A stretch of DNA of 64,000 nucleotides, from the NCBI RefSeq assembly GCF_000621705.1, contig NZ_JHXO01000011.1, forward strand, positions 302,464 to 366,463, in the 5' to 3' direction. A model generated the notes under the pieces. It worked only from the letters and a program-made list of their open reading frames with translations, was not told where the DNA came from and searched no databases. How positions within the stretch are numbered: the first letter of the stretch is position 1; every line of letters begins with the position of its first letter. Origin of the DNA: Prolixibacter bellariivorans ATCC BAA-1284. Lineage in GTDB: Bacteria; Bacteroidota; Bacteroidia; Bacteroidales; Prolixibacteraceae. Shown here piece by piece: positions 26,749 through 35,321 of this stretch. The position numbers and the translations under genes are program-made.

Positions 26749-28371
26749 ATGTTTACATTTTGGGATTATATGGCTTTCATTCTCTATGCCGTCGTGATTT
26801 TAGGTGTAGGGCTCTGGGTTTCGAAAGAAAAGAAAGGCCATAAAAAGAATGCCGAAGACTACTTTTTGGCAAGTAAAGGATTACCCTGGTGGGCCATCGG
26901 TGCATCGGTGATTGCTGCCAATATTTCGGCTGAGCAATTTATCGGGATGTCCGGTTCGGGATTTGCCATTGGTCTGGGAATTGCCTCCTACGAGTGGATG
27001 GGAGCTGCAACGTTAATAATCGTTGGAAAATATTTCCTTCCTATTTTTCTCGATAAGGGAATTTACACCATGCCGCAGTTCCTCGAAGTGCGTTATGATA
27101 GTCGCGTGCGCCTGGCACTCGCTATTTTCTGGTTACTGGTTTACGTATTTGTGAACCTTACTTCAGTGATGTACCTCGGAGCACTCGCTTTAGAAACCAT
27201 CATGGGCGTGCCGTTGCTATACGGAATCATTGCCCTGGCGCTTTTTGCCGCACTCTATTCTATTTATGGTGGGTTGAAAGCCGTAGCCTGGACGGATGTT
27301 ATTCAAGTTGTATTTCTGGTTGCCGGTGGGTTGATTACGACCTGGATGGCGCTGGATGCCGTTGCAGACAAGTTTGGTGTCGATGGTCCGTTGAATGGAT
27401 TTGTAGAATTAATGAAGCAAGCCCCGGAAAAATTCAATATGATTATTCACCGTGGAGAATTGCTGGTTCCGGATGGCAGTACCGGAGGGACACGCGATGC
27501 TTTTCAGGACCTCCCCGGAATTTCCGTATTGGTTGGTGGATTGTGGGTCGCTAATTTGGCCTATTTCGGTTTTAACCAGTACATTATTCAACGCGGACTG
27601 GCAGCCAAAAGTGTAGACGAAGCCCAGAAAGGGATGATCTTCGCAGGTTTTCTGAAGATTCTAACGCCACTAATTGTTGTGATTCCGGGCATTGCTGCCT
27701 TTGTTCTGACACAGAATACCAATATTGTAATTGAGCCTTCCGATAAGGCGTATCCCTGGCTGCTCCATACATTTATTCCTACCGGGATTAAGGGATTGAC
27801 TTTTGCAGCTTTGGCAGCGGCAATTGTATCGTCACTGGCGTCGATGCTTAACTCAACTTCGACCATCTTTACGATGGATATTTACAAAAAATATCTGCGT
27901 CCGGAGGCTTCACAAACGCATTTGGTAACCATTGGTCGTATTACCTCTTTTACTGCGTTGGTAATTGCTGTTTTTGTCGCACGGCCTTTACTTGGCGGAC
28001 TCGATCAGGCGTTCCAGTTTATTCAGGATTTCACCGGAATGATTACCCCTGGCGTGCTGGCGATTTTCGGACTGGGAATGTTCTGGAAGAAAGCGCGCGC
28101 AAATGGGGCGCTGATTACAGCTATTCTTACCATTCCGATGGGATTTGCCTTCAAAGCATTGATGCCGAATCTTCCGTTTATGAACCGGATGGGTATTGTA
28201 TTTCTGATTCTGGCTGGCATTTTGATTTTAGTGAGCTTGCTCGAATCGAGAGCAGATGATCCGAATGGATTAGCCATGAAAAAAGATTACTTCAAAACAT
28301 CGAAAGGATTTAATATCGGGGCTATCATCATCAGCCTCATTCTGATTGTTTTCTATACCGTTTGGTGGTAG
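26749..28371 (+). CDS. Sodium/sugar symporter, SGLT type (SSS family)
   Basis: A 540-residue inner-membrane protein with about 14 hydrophobic segments. Family features include EDYFLASKGLPWWAIGASVI, ANISAEQFIGMSGSG and YSIYGGLKAVAWTDVIQ. AALAAAIVSSLASMLNSTST carries conserved sodium-site serine residues. Position after galK and galT suggests galactose (or glucose/galactose) uptake. A terminator follows at 28399-28427. Confidence 0.93.
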   Translation: MFTFWDYMAFILYAVVILGVGLWVSKEKKGHKKNAEDYFLASKGLPWWAIGASVIAANISAEQFIGMSGSGFAIGLGIASYEWMGAATLIIVGKYFLPIFLDKGIYTMPQFLEVRYDSRVRLALAIFWLLVYVFVNLTSVMYLGALALETIMGVPLLYGIIALALFAALYSIYGGLKAVAWTDVIQVVFLVAGGLITTWMALDAVADKFGVDGPLNGFVELMKQAPEKFNMIIHRGELLVPDGSTGGTRDAFQDLPGISVLVGGLWVANLAYFGFNQYIIQRGLAAKSVDEAQKGMIFAGFLKILTPLIVVIPGIAAFVLTQNTNIVIEPSDKAYPWLLHTFIPTGIKGLTFAALAAAIVSSLASMLNSTSTIFTMDIYKKYLRPEASQTHLVTIGRITSFTALVIAVFVARPLLGGLDQAFQFIQDFTGMITPGVLAIFGLGMFWKKARANGALITAILTIPMGFAFKALMPNLPFMNRMGIVFLILAGILILVSLLESRADDPNGLAMKKDYFKTSKGFNIGAIIISLILIVFYTVWW

Positions 28372-28398
28372 TAAACCGAATGACGGGCTTAAAGTTAG

Positions 28399-28427
28399 GC
28401 AGCTTCGTATTTCGGGGCTGCTTTTTT
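28399..28427 (+). terminator. Terminator of the galactose unit
   Basis: The stem gcagcttcg/cggggctgc, with two G-U pairs and a 5-nt loop, is followed by six T. Confidence 0.8.
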
Positions 28428-28462
28428 ATTTCCAATACCAATAATTTTTAAATTTACTGCCC

Positions 28463-29398
28463 ATGAAGGATACAACTCCACTCTACGATATTATTGGTGA
28501 TGTACATGGCCACGCAGAACTGTTGAAGAAGTTGCTCAGTAAACTCAACTATGAGCAAATTGACGGGATTTGGCAGCATAAGAAACGTATGGCTGTGTTT
28601 GTGGGAGATTTTATCAACCGCGGACCAGAGATCAGGGAAACCCTGGAAATTATCAGGGGAATGGTCGAAGCCGGAACAGCTCACGCTATTTTGGGAAACC
28701 ATGAATATGCGGCCATTTTGTATCATATAAAGGATTCCGGAGGCACGTACCTGGGACGGCATATCTCGGGCAATCGGAACCAGATTATTAAAACACTGGG
28801 CCAGTTTAAGAATGACAAAGAGCTTTGGAAAGACCATCTCAGATGGCTTCGTACGCTGCCGCTTTTCCTTGAGCTCGGTGAGATAAGAGTGGCTCATGCT
28901 TACTGGAATGATGCCGAAATTGGTTACCTGAAAGAGATTCTTCCACAGGATAAGCTGAGGAAGCGTTTATTGCGCGAAATACATGAGAATGGACATCCGG
29001 CAGCCGAAGTGATTTATCGCCTGTTAAAAGGCCTGGAATACCGTACCCCGGCTGATTTAATATTGAAAGATACGCGTGGCATGGCCCGCCGGACTTTCCG
29101 TATGAACTGGTGGGAATCGCCAGCCGGGAAAACCTTCCGAAGCCTGTCTTTCGGCAATAAGTTTGTTTTGCCTGATTATTCCATTCCTCAGGAAATTATG
29201 CCTCGGTTTGAACCCTACCCCGAAGACCAACCACCTGTATTCTTCGGGCACTATTGCCTTTCCGGTTGCTGTGCTATTCCACAATCTAATTTATGCTGCG
29301 TGGATAGCTGTGTGGCAACAACCGGAAAATTGACTGCCTATCGGTGGAAGGGCGAGAAGAAATTAACAGAGGAGCATTTGATTTCTGTTCAGGATTGA
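28463..29398 (+). CDS. Calcineurin-like metallophosphoesterase
   Basis: The 311-residue protein has the metallophosphatase motifs in order: DIIGDVHGHAE (10-20), FVGDFINRGPEI (about 48-59), ILGNHEYAAI near 78 and a later FGHYCLSG. These coordinate a binuclear metal site. The closest known types are bacterial Ser/Thr protein phosphatases and diadenosine-tetraphosphatases (PrpE/ApaH-like). The substrate cannot be told. It stands alone between the galactose terminator and the tRNA cluster, which runs the opposite way. Confidence 0.85.
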   Translation: MKDTTPLYDIIGDVHGHAELLKKLLSKLNYEQIDGIWQHKKRMAVFVGDFINRGPEIRETLEIIRGMVEAGTAHAILGNHEYAAILYHIKDSGGTYLGRHISGNRNQIIKTLGQFKNDKELWKDHLRWLRTLPLFLELGEIRVAHAYWNDAEIGYLKEILPQDKLRKRLLREIHENGHPAAEVIYRLLKGLEYRTPADLILKDTRGMARRTFRMNWWESPAGKTFRSLSFGNKFVLPDYSIPQEIMPRFEPYPEDQPPVFFGHYCLSGCCAIPQSNLCCVDSCVATTGKLTAYRWKGEKKLTEEHLISVQD

Positions 29399-29484
29399 TG
29401 GACTGCTCCGGTTCACTTACATCTTCTGTGAATTGTTGAATGGAATGGGAGCGGATTTCTGAAAAAGAGATATGTAGGAATTTA

Positions 29485-29519
29485 TAAAAACAAAAGCCCC
29501 GGAACAACTCCGAGGCTTT
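29485..29519 (-). terminator. Terminator of the tRNA-Asp cluster
   Basis: On the minus strand a 10-bp stem with one G-U pair (arms 29493-29502 and 29510-29519) leads into TTTTGTTTT just after the last tRNA. Confidence 0.8.
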
Positions 29520-29521
29520 CG

Positions 29522-29595
29522 CGGTCTGGACGGGACTCGAACCCGCGACCCCATGCGTGACAGGCATGTATTCTAACCAACTGAACTACCAGACC
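29522..29595 (-). tRNA. tRNA-Asp (GTC), copy 3 in transcription order
   Basis: A 74-nt cloverleaf with acceptor stem GGTCTGG/CCAGACC, discriminator G, anticodon loop CTGTCAC (anticodon GTC) and a GGTTCGAGTCC T-arm. CCA is not encoded. It is the last of three tandem copies before the terminator. Confidence 0.97.
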
Positions 29596-29620
29596 AATAA
29601 GTTTCTTTCTATTTTATTGG

Positions 29621-29694
29621 CGGTCCGGACGGGACTCGAACCCGCGACCCCATGCGTGACAGGCATGTATTCTAACCAACTGAACTACCGGACC
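29621..29694 (-). tRNA. tRNA-Asp (GTC), copy 2, acceptor-stem variant
   Basis: Identical to its neighbours except for the acceptor stem GGTCCGG/CCGGACC, where both sides of one pair have changed together. The anticodon is GTC and CCA is not encoded. The spacer to the next copy is 25 bp. Confidence 0.97.
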
Positions 29695-29722
29695 AAAATC
29701 GTTTTCCTTTATTTTTTTATGG

Positions 29723-29796
29723 CGGTCTGGACGGGACTCGAACCCGCGACCCCATGCGTGACAGGCATGTATTCTAACCAACTGAACTACCAGACC
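29723..29796 (-). tRNA. tRNA-Asp (GTC), copy 1, promoter-proximal
   Basis: A 74-nt cloverleaf with acceptor stem GGTCTGG/CCAGACC and anticodon GTC. It is nearest the predicted promoter at 29872-29901. Confidence 0.97.
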
Positions 29797-29871
29797 AGGT
29801 ATTTTCAGGAAAACGTTCACAAAATATGAAAGAACCGGGCATTGCGCCCTGCCTTATTTTTAAAGGCGATG

Positions 29872-29901
29872 CAAATATATAGCTTGTTTCTTTAACTGCA
29901 A
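29872..29901 (-). promoter_or_regulatory. Promoter of the tRNA-Asp cluster
   Basis: On the minus strand TTG (29901-29899), an exact 19-bp spacer and TATATTTG (29879-29872) match the Bacteroidota primary sigma-factor consensus. Transcription would start near 29865. Confidence 0.8.
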
Positions 29902-29968
29902 ATCTATCCCCCAATTTTTTTACCAATATTTTCAGGAAATAAAACGGGAAACGATTTGGTGAAGATAC

Positions 29969-30514
29969 TCAATCTTTTCCTTGTGAAAACATTGAAAAAT
30001 GAACACTTCCGTATTTACGCAGTTCTGAAAATTGAGGATGCGACTCAAAACTGTTCGTTTTTCCGTGTTCGAGGATGAAAATTCCATCGGGTGTCAGCAA
30101 CTCATGCTGGAATATGAGCTCGGGTAAGGTTTCCAGGTTGGGAAGAGCATAGGGCGGATCGGCAAATATCAAATCATATTTTCCTGCACTCTTTTCAAGG
30201 AAACGAAATACATCGCCTTTTATCAGGTGAACTGCCTTCTCAACACCGAGTGTTTTAACCGTTGCCTGGATAAACGAAAAGTGACGGTAGTTTTTTTCAA
30301 CGCAGGTAACTTTTCCGCATCCGCGTGAAACGAACTCCAGCGTGATGCTCCCCGTTCCTCCAAACAAATCGAGAACGGAAATTTCGTCCAAATCTATTCG
30401 GTGAATCAGAATATTGAAGAGGTTTTCCTTGGCAAAATCAGTGGTTGGTCTTGCTTTAAAGCTGGAACCAGGGCTGAAATGCCTTCCTTTGAATTCTCCG
30501 CCGATTATTCGCAT
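29969..30514 (-). CDS. rsmD: 16S rRNA (guanine966-N2)-methyltransferase
   Basis: Methylates G966 of 16S rRNA. The 181-residue class I methyltransferase begins MRIIGGEFKGRHF, has the SAM-binding VLDLFGGTGSITLEFVSRG near 45 and the catalytic FADPPYALP near 117. Length and the RIIGG start are typical of RsmD. Its ATG overlaps the end of the DUF3822 gene by 10 bp, so the two are translationally coupled. Confidence 0.94.
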   Translation of the reverse strand: MRIIGGEFKGRHFSPGSSFKARPTTDFAKENLFNILIHRIDLDEISVLDLFGGTGSITLEFVSRGCGKVTCVEKNYRHFSFIQATVKTLGVEKAVHLIKGDVFRFLEKSAGKYDLIFADPPYALPNLETLPELIFQHELLTPDGIFILEHGKTNSFESHPQFSELRKYGSVHFSMFSQGKD

Positions 30515-31356
30515 CGATATAAACTTAACAGGGGTGCGTAATAGTGTTCGGGAATTTCGTTAAAGGTGTAGCTGTATTGATAGGTCGTATCGAGTTTGGC
30601 AAAGGCCACCTTTCTGATGTACTTCTTCAGTAAATGGTAATGTGGTGCCATCCGCGAAATATATCCCGAAATAATCACATTTGCTTTCTCCGGATTTAAT
30701 TTGAGTTGCTCAAATATGTACATCACATAGTACAGCACATCATTTTCATCCCGGTAGGAAAAATTGTTATATAATCTGAGTTTCGGCCCTTCGATGACCA
30801 TTAAATCGAAATCGTGCCGGAAAAAATTAAGATGAACCTCGACCCGGTCAGTCTGCGATTTGTTGCGTTTTAAAGCACTTTCAATAATCGGGTAGAGATG
30901 ATGCCTGATTGTTGCTTTGGGAAACTTCGAGAGGAGGAATTCGCGGAAGTTGACCGGAATTTCATAAAGTGACCAGGCTTCTGCCTTGTGCAGATGCGTC
31001 TTTTCTATGGCAAAATTATTTTCCAGCGGATGATTGAAAGCGAAAAATTTCTCGGCGGTTCCCCGCGAGTACATGCCTTCAGGAACCAACGTCGATTTAC
31101 GGGTCGAATAAATGATATCGATGCTTTTATATTCGAGGCCGAAAAGCTCTTCTTCTTCAATCACATCCCTCAGCCGGTTTAATAAAAGACGCGGCCTTTT
31201 CAGGAAAACAGGGTGGTTGCGTAGCAGGACATATTTTCCCTTAGGAATATCGAGTATACAAAAAGAAAATCCATCCAGACTGATCTGGATGGATAAATGA
31301 TATAGTAAAGTTTGGGTACTATCAAATGTTTTGTCGATAAAACGAATATCTCGCAT
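30505..31356 (-). CDS. DUF3822 family protein
   Basis: A 283-residue protein of the Bacteroidota-specific DUF3822 family. This family is routinely found beside rsmD, and the short overlap here repeats that pattern. The fold is thought to resemble actin-like ATPases, but no catalytic motif can be pointed out in the sequence. A KPKxxLYNNFSYR-like segment (GPKLRLYNNFSYRDENDVLY) and the C-terminal HYHLLKKYIRKVAFA are the conserved parts I recognise. The function is unknown. It is cytoplasmic, without a signal peptide or membrane segment. Confidence 0.8.
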   Translation of the reverse strand: MRDIRFIDKTFDSTQTLLYHLSIQISLDGFSFCILDIPKGKYVLLRNHPVFLKRPRLLLNRLRDVIEEEELFGLEYKSIDIIYSTRKSTLVPEGMYSRGTAEKFFAFNHPLENNFAIEKTHLHKAEAWSLYEIPVNFREFLLSKFPKATIRHHLYPIIESALKRNKSQTDRVEVHLNFFRHDFDLMVIEGPKLRLYNNFSYRDENDVLYYVMYIFEQLKLNPEKANVIISGYISRMAPHYHLLKKYIRKVAFAKLDTTYQYSYTFNEIPEHYYAPLLSLYRCE

Positions 31357-31366
31357 TAGCTAAACA

Positions 31367-32008
31367 TTATTCCCAGTTTCCTGCATTGTTGTTTGCTTCG
31401 GTAAGTGAACCAACTTTTAAGCCGGGGTACTTTCCGTCAACCCTGCTTTTTTCATTCAGATTGATGATCTCCTGTCCGTACTCTTTTTCCAACTGATTCA
31501 GAATAATATTGTTGTGTGCACGTGCTTCAAAAACAGCAACGTCAACACCTGAACCCGTTTTTACGCGAGTGGCGCCCAGGAAGAACTTTTTGCCATTGGT
31601 GTATGGAATAATCGGTAATTTGTCGATTGGATAACTCTTTCCGAAAACCGAATCCAATACAGCAACCTTTACGGTATCACGGATGATTTTGCCTTCTCTC
31701 AATGCTTTGTCTTCTGTCCAGCCCGCGTCAATCATCGAGTCCGTTAACGAACCAATTTTACGTACCAACGGCAATGAATCATGTTTCACAAATGTGAGCA
31801 GCGTATCCCAACTGCCGGTGAATTTATTATTCACATCTTTGTAAGCCAGTTCTGCCTTACGAATGTCTTTCAGCTTATCTACAACTGCTGCATAGCGTTT
31901 ATCTTTCTCTTTCTTGAAATCAATCGGCCGGCGAACAGTATCGTAAATCAAATAAGTCAGCACTATCGCTAAGATGATAAGAACAACTTGTAGTAATGTT
32001 TTCTTCAT
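31367..32008 (-). CDS. Membrane-anchored hypothetical protein
   Basis: A 213-residue protein with an N-terminal membrane segment (VVLIILAIVLTYLIYDTV, about 8-25). A short coiled-coil-like stretch KEKDKRYAAVVDKLKDIRKA follows, then a soluble domain that probably lies outside the cytoplasm. I recognise no enzymatic motif. Similar proteins occur next to DUF3822/rsmD in Bacteroidota, so a conserved envelope role is likely but undefined. It is 10 bp upstream of the DUF3822 gene and probably starts this three-gene unit. Confidence 0.65.
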   Translation of the reverse strand: MKKTLLQVVLIILAIVLTYLIYDTVRRPIDFKKEKDKRYAAVVDKLKDIRKAELAYKDVNNKFTGSWDTLLTFVKHDSLPLVRKIGSLTDSMIDAGWTEDKALREGKIIRDTVKVAVLDSVFGKSYPIDKLPIIPYTNGKKFFLGATRVKTGSGVDVAVFEARAHNNIILNQLEKEYGQEIINLNEKSRVDGKYPGLKVGSLTEANNNAGNWE

Positions 32009-32095
32009 TTTTTTCCGAATGAATTTGTTGGTTTGCCTGCAAATTTAAAAAAAAAAATAAATCTTGAGCCGTGGAACTGGCTTAATTTCTGTGAT

Positions 32096-33517
32096 ATGTT
32101 AAAAAACCACGTTAAGAATTCAATATACGAAGTATTAGGTTTTGAACCAACTGAAAGCCAGCGGAAAATGATTGATCTGCTTTCCGGTTACATTACTTCG
32201 CCGCATGCCGATCTGGTTTTCCTGCTAAAGGGTTACGCGGGTACCGGAAAGACTTCTGTTGTCAGCGCGTTGGTAAAGGTTTTGGGCGGAATGAAGATTC
32301 GTACCGTGCTATTGGCACCTACCGGAAGAGCTGCAAAAGTACTGTCACATTACGCGCACACAACAGCATTAACGATCCATAAAAAAATATACCGTCAACA
32401 ATCGACTACTGATGGTACCGGACGTTTTTTGCTGGACCGAAATCTTCACAAAGACACTGTTTTTATTGTTGATGAGGCTTCGATGATTTCCAATCTGGGG
32501 CAGGAGAATTCGATTTTCGGTTCAGGCCATCTGCTTGACGATTTGGTAGAGTATGTGTATTCAGGTAAAAATTGCCGGTTAATTCTGGTGGGCGATGTGG
32601 CGCAGTTGCCTCCGGTGGGATTGGATATGAGTCCGGCACTTTATTCGCAAGAGCTTGAATATTACAATCTGGAAGTGTTGATGAGTGAGCTTTCCGATGT
32701 GGTGAGACAGGAGGCCGATTCCGGAATTCTTCACAACGCTACGAAAATCAGGAATCAGCTGGACCAGGACGATGAATATGGATTCTGGTCCATTGAAACG
32801 GAAGGATTCGACGATATTATCCGGTTGAGTGGGGATGAACTGATAGAGGAAATTTCTTCGTGTTATGGTAAATACGGAATGGAAGAAACCATGATTGTTA
32901 CCCGCTCCAACAAACGGGCCAACAAGTTTAACGAAGGCATCCGCCGAACCGTTCTTTACCGTGAAGAAGAGCTTTCTACCGGGGATTTGCTGATGGTGGT
33001 AAAGAACAATTATTACTGGGCAAAGGAGATTGAAGAACTGGATTTTATTGCCAACGGCGATATTGCTGAAATCATCCGGATACGAAAATATGAGGAATTG
33101 TATGGCTTCCGCTTTGCGAACGTAACACTGCGGTTTATTGATTACAAAGACGTGGAAATTGATTGCAAAATTTTTCTGGATACGTTAATGCACGACGGAG
33201 CGTCGTTTACATCGGCTGAAAATAAGAAGTTGTTTGAAGGGGTTGCGCAAGATTATTTAGACATCCGGAATAAGCGGCAACGGTGGGAAAAGATTCGGGA
33301 GAATGAGTATTTCAATGCGTTACAGGTGAAGTTTGCGTATGCGGTAACCTGTCACAAAGCGCAGGGCGGGCAGTGGAAGGCCGTTTTTGTCGATCACGGT
33401 TATCTTACCGAAGAGATGATCGATCGCGAATACCTGCGTTGGATGTACACCGCTTTTACTCGCCCAACCGAACGACTTTACCTGGTTAACTTCCGAAAAG
33501 AGTTTTTTGGAGAATAA
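32096..33517 (+). CDS. RecD-like (Dda/Pif1-type) ATP-dependent DNA helicase
   Basis: A 473-residue superfamily 1B helicase. Walker A is GYAGTGKTSVV near 47. Walker B is FIVDEASMISN near 130. LVGDVAQLPPVGLDMSP is motif III and the C-terminal VTCHKAQGGQWKAVFVD is motif V with the RecD-type YAVT-CHK pattern. YTAFTRPTERLYLV is motif VI. The family unwinds DNA 5' to 3'. The ATG at 32096 (MLKNHVKNS) is preferred, because an ATG at 32033 would add 21 residues encoded by an A-rich stretch. It diverges from the DUF3822 unit. Confidence 0.9.
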   Translation: MLKNHVKNSIYEVLGFEPTESQRKMIDLLSGYITSPHADLVFLLKGYAGTGKTSVVSALVKVLGGMKIRTVLLAPTGRAAKVLSHYAHTTALTIHKKIYRQQSTTDGTGRFLLDRNLHKDTVFIVDEASMISNLGQENSIFGSGHLLDDLVEYVYSGKNCRLILVGDVAQLPPVGLDMSPALYSQELEYYNLEVLMSELSDVVRQEADSGILHNATKIRNQLDQDDEYGFWSIETEGFDDIIRLSGDELIEEISSCYGKYGMEETMIVTRSNKRANKFNEGIRRTVLYREEELSTGDLLMVVKNNYYWAKEIEELDFIANGDIAEIIRIRKYEELYGFRFANVTLRFIDYKDVEIDCKIFLDTLMHDGASFTSAENKKLFEGVAQDYLDIRNKRQRWEKIRENEYFNALQVKFAYAVTCHKAQGGQWKAVFVDHGYLTEEMIDREYLRWMYTAFTRPTERLYLVNFRKEFFGE

Positions 33518-33868
33518 AACAACGGATTTTTTCGTTGCATTCATGTTTTAAGGATTCTTCGTGTGGAATTAACCCTGGGCGAATATATTTTAGGATTTTT
33601 CTATCTAAAATAACGTTGAGCAATCATGTTTGGGTTTTCTTTTAATTAGAATGTGGCCGGGCAAAATTGCTATAGACGTTTTTTTTTATAGATGCTGGCT
33701 GAGCGAATGTGTTTCGGCCTTATTCTATTTAGGAGGGCGGTGAGCAAACGTGTTTAGGGTTATTTTGAGTTAAATTGAACGCTAAACAAAATTGTTTAGC
33801 CATAATCTGGACAAATCCGGGGCTTCACAGACTGTTTTGGAGATTTTTGGTCGCGGAGAAGGTTTCAA
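33518..33868. repeat. Gene-free gap with degenerate ~41-bp repeats and a small palindrome
   Basis: No credible gene is present. The word tgagcRaa followed by a gtgttt-like stretch starts at 33617, 33700 and 33741, spaced 83 and 41 bp, which suggests an eroded array with a 41-bp period. A perfect inverted repeat gctaaacaa/ttgtttagc lies at 33781-33800. Confidence 0.45.
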
Positions 33869-33920
33869 CCGTTTTTGTTTTCTTGGAAAACAAAAACGGG
33901 AACTTAAAAAAGCTCCCGTT
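33869..33920 (-). terminator. Two overlapping hairpins downstream of the C1 peptidase gene
   Basis: A perfect 13-bp stem with a 5-nt loop (arms 33869-33881 and 33887-33899) overlaps a second stem aacggga/tcccgtt (arms 33895-33901 and 33914-33920). On the minus strand the second forms first and is followed by a T-run within the first, as expected for a terminator. Confidence 0.7.
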
Positions 33921-33927
33921 CCTTGAT

Positions 33928-35187
33928 TTATTTCTTATCGTCGAATTTCTTTAAAATATCTTTTACCGCTGCACGGTTGATGGTAAAGCCCATCATTTTC
34001 AGCTTCACGTAATCCTGGCTGAAGAAATAGTAGCCAAATTCCGGTGCGTTCGGGTCGTTATTGCGCGAGCCCGAGCTGGAATCTTTAATCAGGTACCAGT
34101 CTTTGCCGTCACCATTAAAATTGGCGAGGTAACCGACCAGGTGCATACCATGATCGTCGGTGGTGCTTTCGTTGGCAAAACGGAATTCACGGGCGTCATC
34201 GTTGATGTATGCCGACGGAATATCGAAATCGGGTACAATCGCACATTGTGTTTCACGTGAGAATCCTGCCTCAGAAACATCGCCGCCAATACTCATGGTA
34301 TAACCTTCGCGAATCGCGTCGTGGATGATTTTCATGAAGACATCGAGCGGAACATTATAGTAATCTTTGTTGTGCCACCAGTTGTCCGGTACTTCGTATT
34401 CCACTTTCTGCCAGTAAGGCTTTTGCTTGTACGAAAGTATTTCCACGAAATCATTCGGATCGAATTTCAGGTAGTCCTTCATATATGCCGTTGGGGTCAT
34501 ATCTTTACCATTGACCATGAAATGTGTGGGAGGAACGCCCATGTAGTGGTTCATGATATCTTTGATGGTTGCCAGCACCTGTTTTTCATTCCACGCATTG
34601 TTCTTCTTCACCGATTCGAGGTAGCTTTTCATCTCGGCGAACATTTTGGCATGTGAGTGAAATTTGTGACCGTCAATCAGGCCGGTATAAGCCGATTCCG
34701 GCATCAAGCCGTACTGCTTTGCCAAGCGGGCATCTGCATTTCCTTCTGAACCTTCGTCGAATAGCGAGTTGCCCCGTTTTTCGACATAACGGCGTGCTTT
34801 TGCTACATACTCCCAGTATACCATGTACATTTCCGACAACTTCACTTTTTTACCAGTGGTGCGGTAAATTTCCGATTCGTAAAATGAAAGGGTAGAGAAG
34901 TCCCAGCAGGTACCGGTGTTTCCCTGAGAAATCGGTGGATTGGCCCAGTAGCGTTTGTAAAGGTCTACTTTGTTGGGAAGCTTCATTCCCGACTGGTCCA
35001 TCTCGAAACGATGGTAAGGCGGTTTTTTAACCAGCGAGTCGTTTACCGCATTCACATCTTTCATGATGGTTTGGTAATAATAGCCTTTCCCCTGGGGAAC
35101 TTCAATCATTTTGCCTTTGTCGCGATCCTGTGCAAACAAATTGGCCGAAGCCAGCAAAACAACTGCTAAAAGAATTATTCTTTTCAT
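33928..35187 (-). CDS. C1-family cysteine peptidase, bleomycin-hydrolase/aminopeptidase C-like
   Basis: The 419-residue protein starts with a signal peptide (MKRIILLAVVLLASANLFAQ), so it is exported, unlike the cytoplasmic PepC of other bacteria. The papain-type site is ISQGNTGTCWDFSTLSF, with Gln88 for the oxyanion hole and catalytic Cys94. The histidine motif is TTDDHGMHLVGY with His345. At the usual third catalytic position the sequence reads WYLIKDSSSG, giving Asp368 where papain and PepC have Asn. It is followed by a terminator and appears monocistronic. Confidence 0.9.
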   Translation of the reverse strand: MKRIILLAVVLLASANLFAQDRDKGKMIEVPQGKGYYYQTIMKDVNAVNDSLVKKPPYHRFEMDQSGMKLPNKVDLYKRYWANPPISQGNTGTCWDFSTLSFYESEIYRTTGKKVKLSEMYMVYWEYVAKARRYVEKRGNSLFDEGSEGNADARLAKQYGLMPESAYTGLIDGHKFHSHAKMFAEMKSYLESVKKNNAWNEKQVLATIKDIMNHYMGVPPTHFMVNGKDMTPTAYMKDYLKFDPNDFVEILSYKQKPYWQKVEYEVPDNWWHNKDYYNVPLDVFMKIIHDAIREGYTMSIGGDVSEAGFSRETQCAIVPDFDIPSAYINDDAREFRFANESTTDDHGMHLVGYLANFNGDGKDWYLIKDSSSGSRNNDPNAPEFGYYFFSQDYVKLKMMGFTINRAAVKDILKKFDDKK

Positions 35188-35321
35188 GCAAGTTTATATT
35201 TGATTATCGTTTTCTCTGCAACAGGTCAGAATGGGCGGCATTAGCCGGAACATTATGACTTGTTCGGCAGAGCTTATTTTTAAAGGTTCTAAAAATAGAG
35301 ATTTCTGATGAAAGAAAATGC

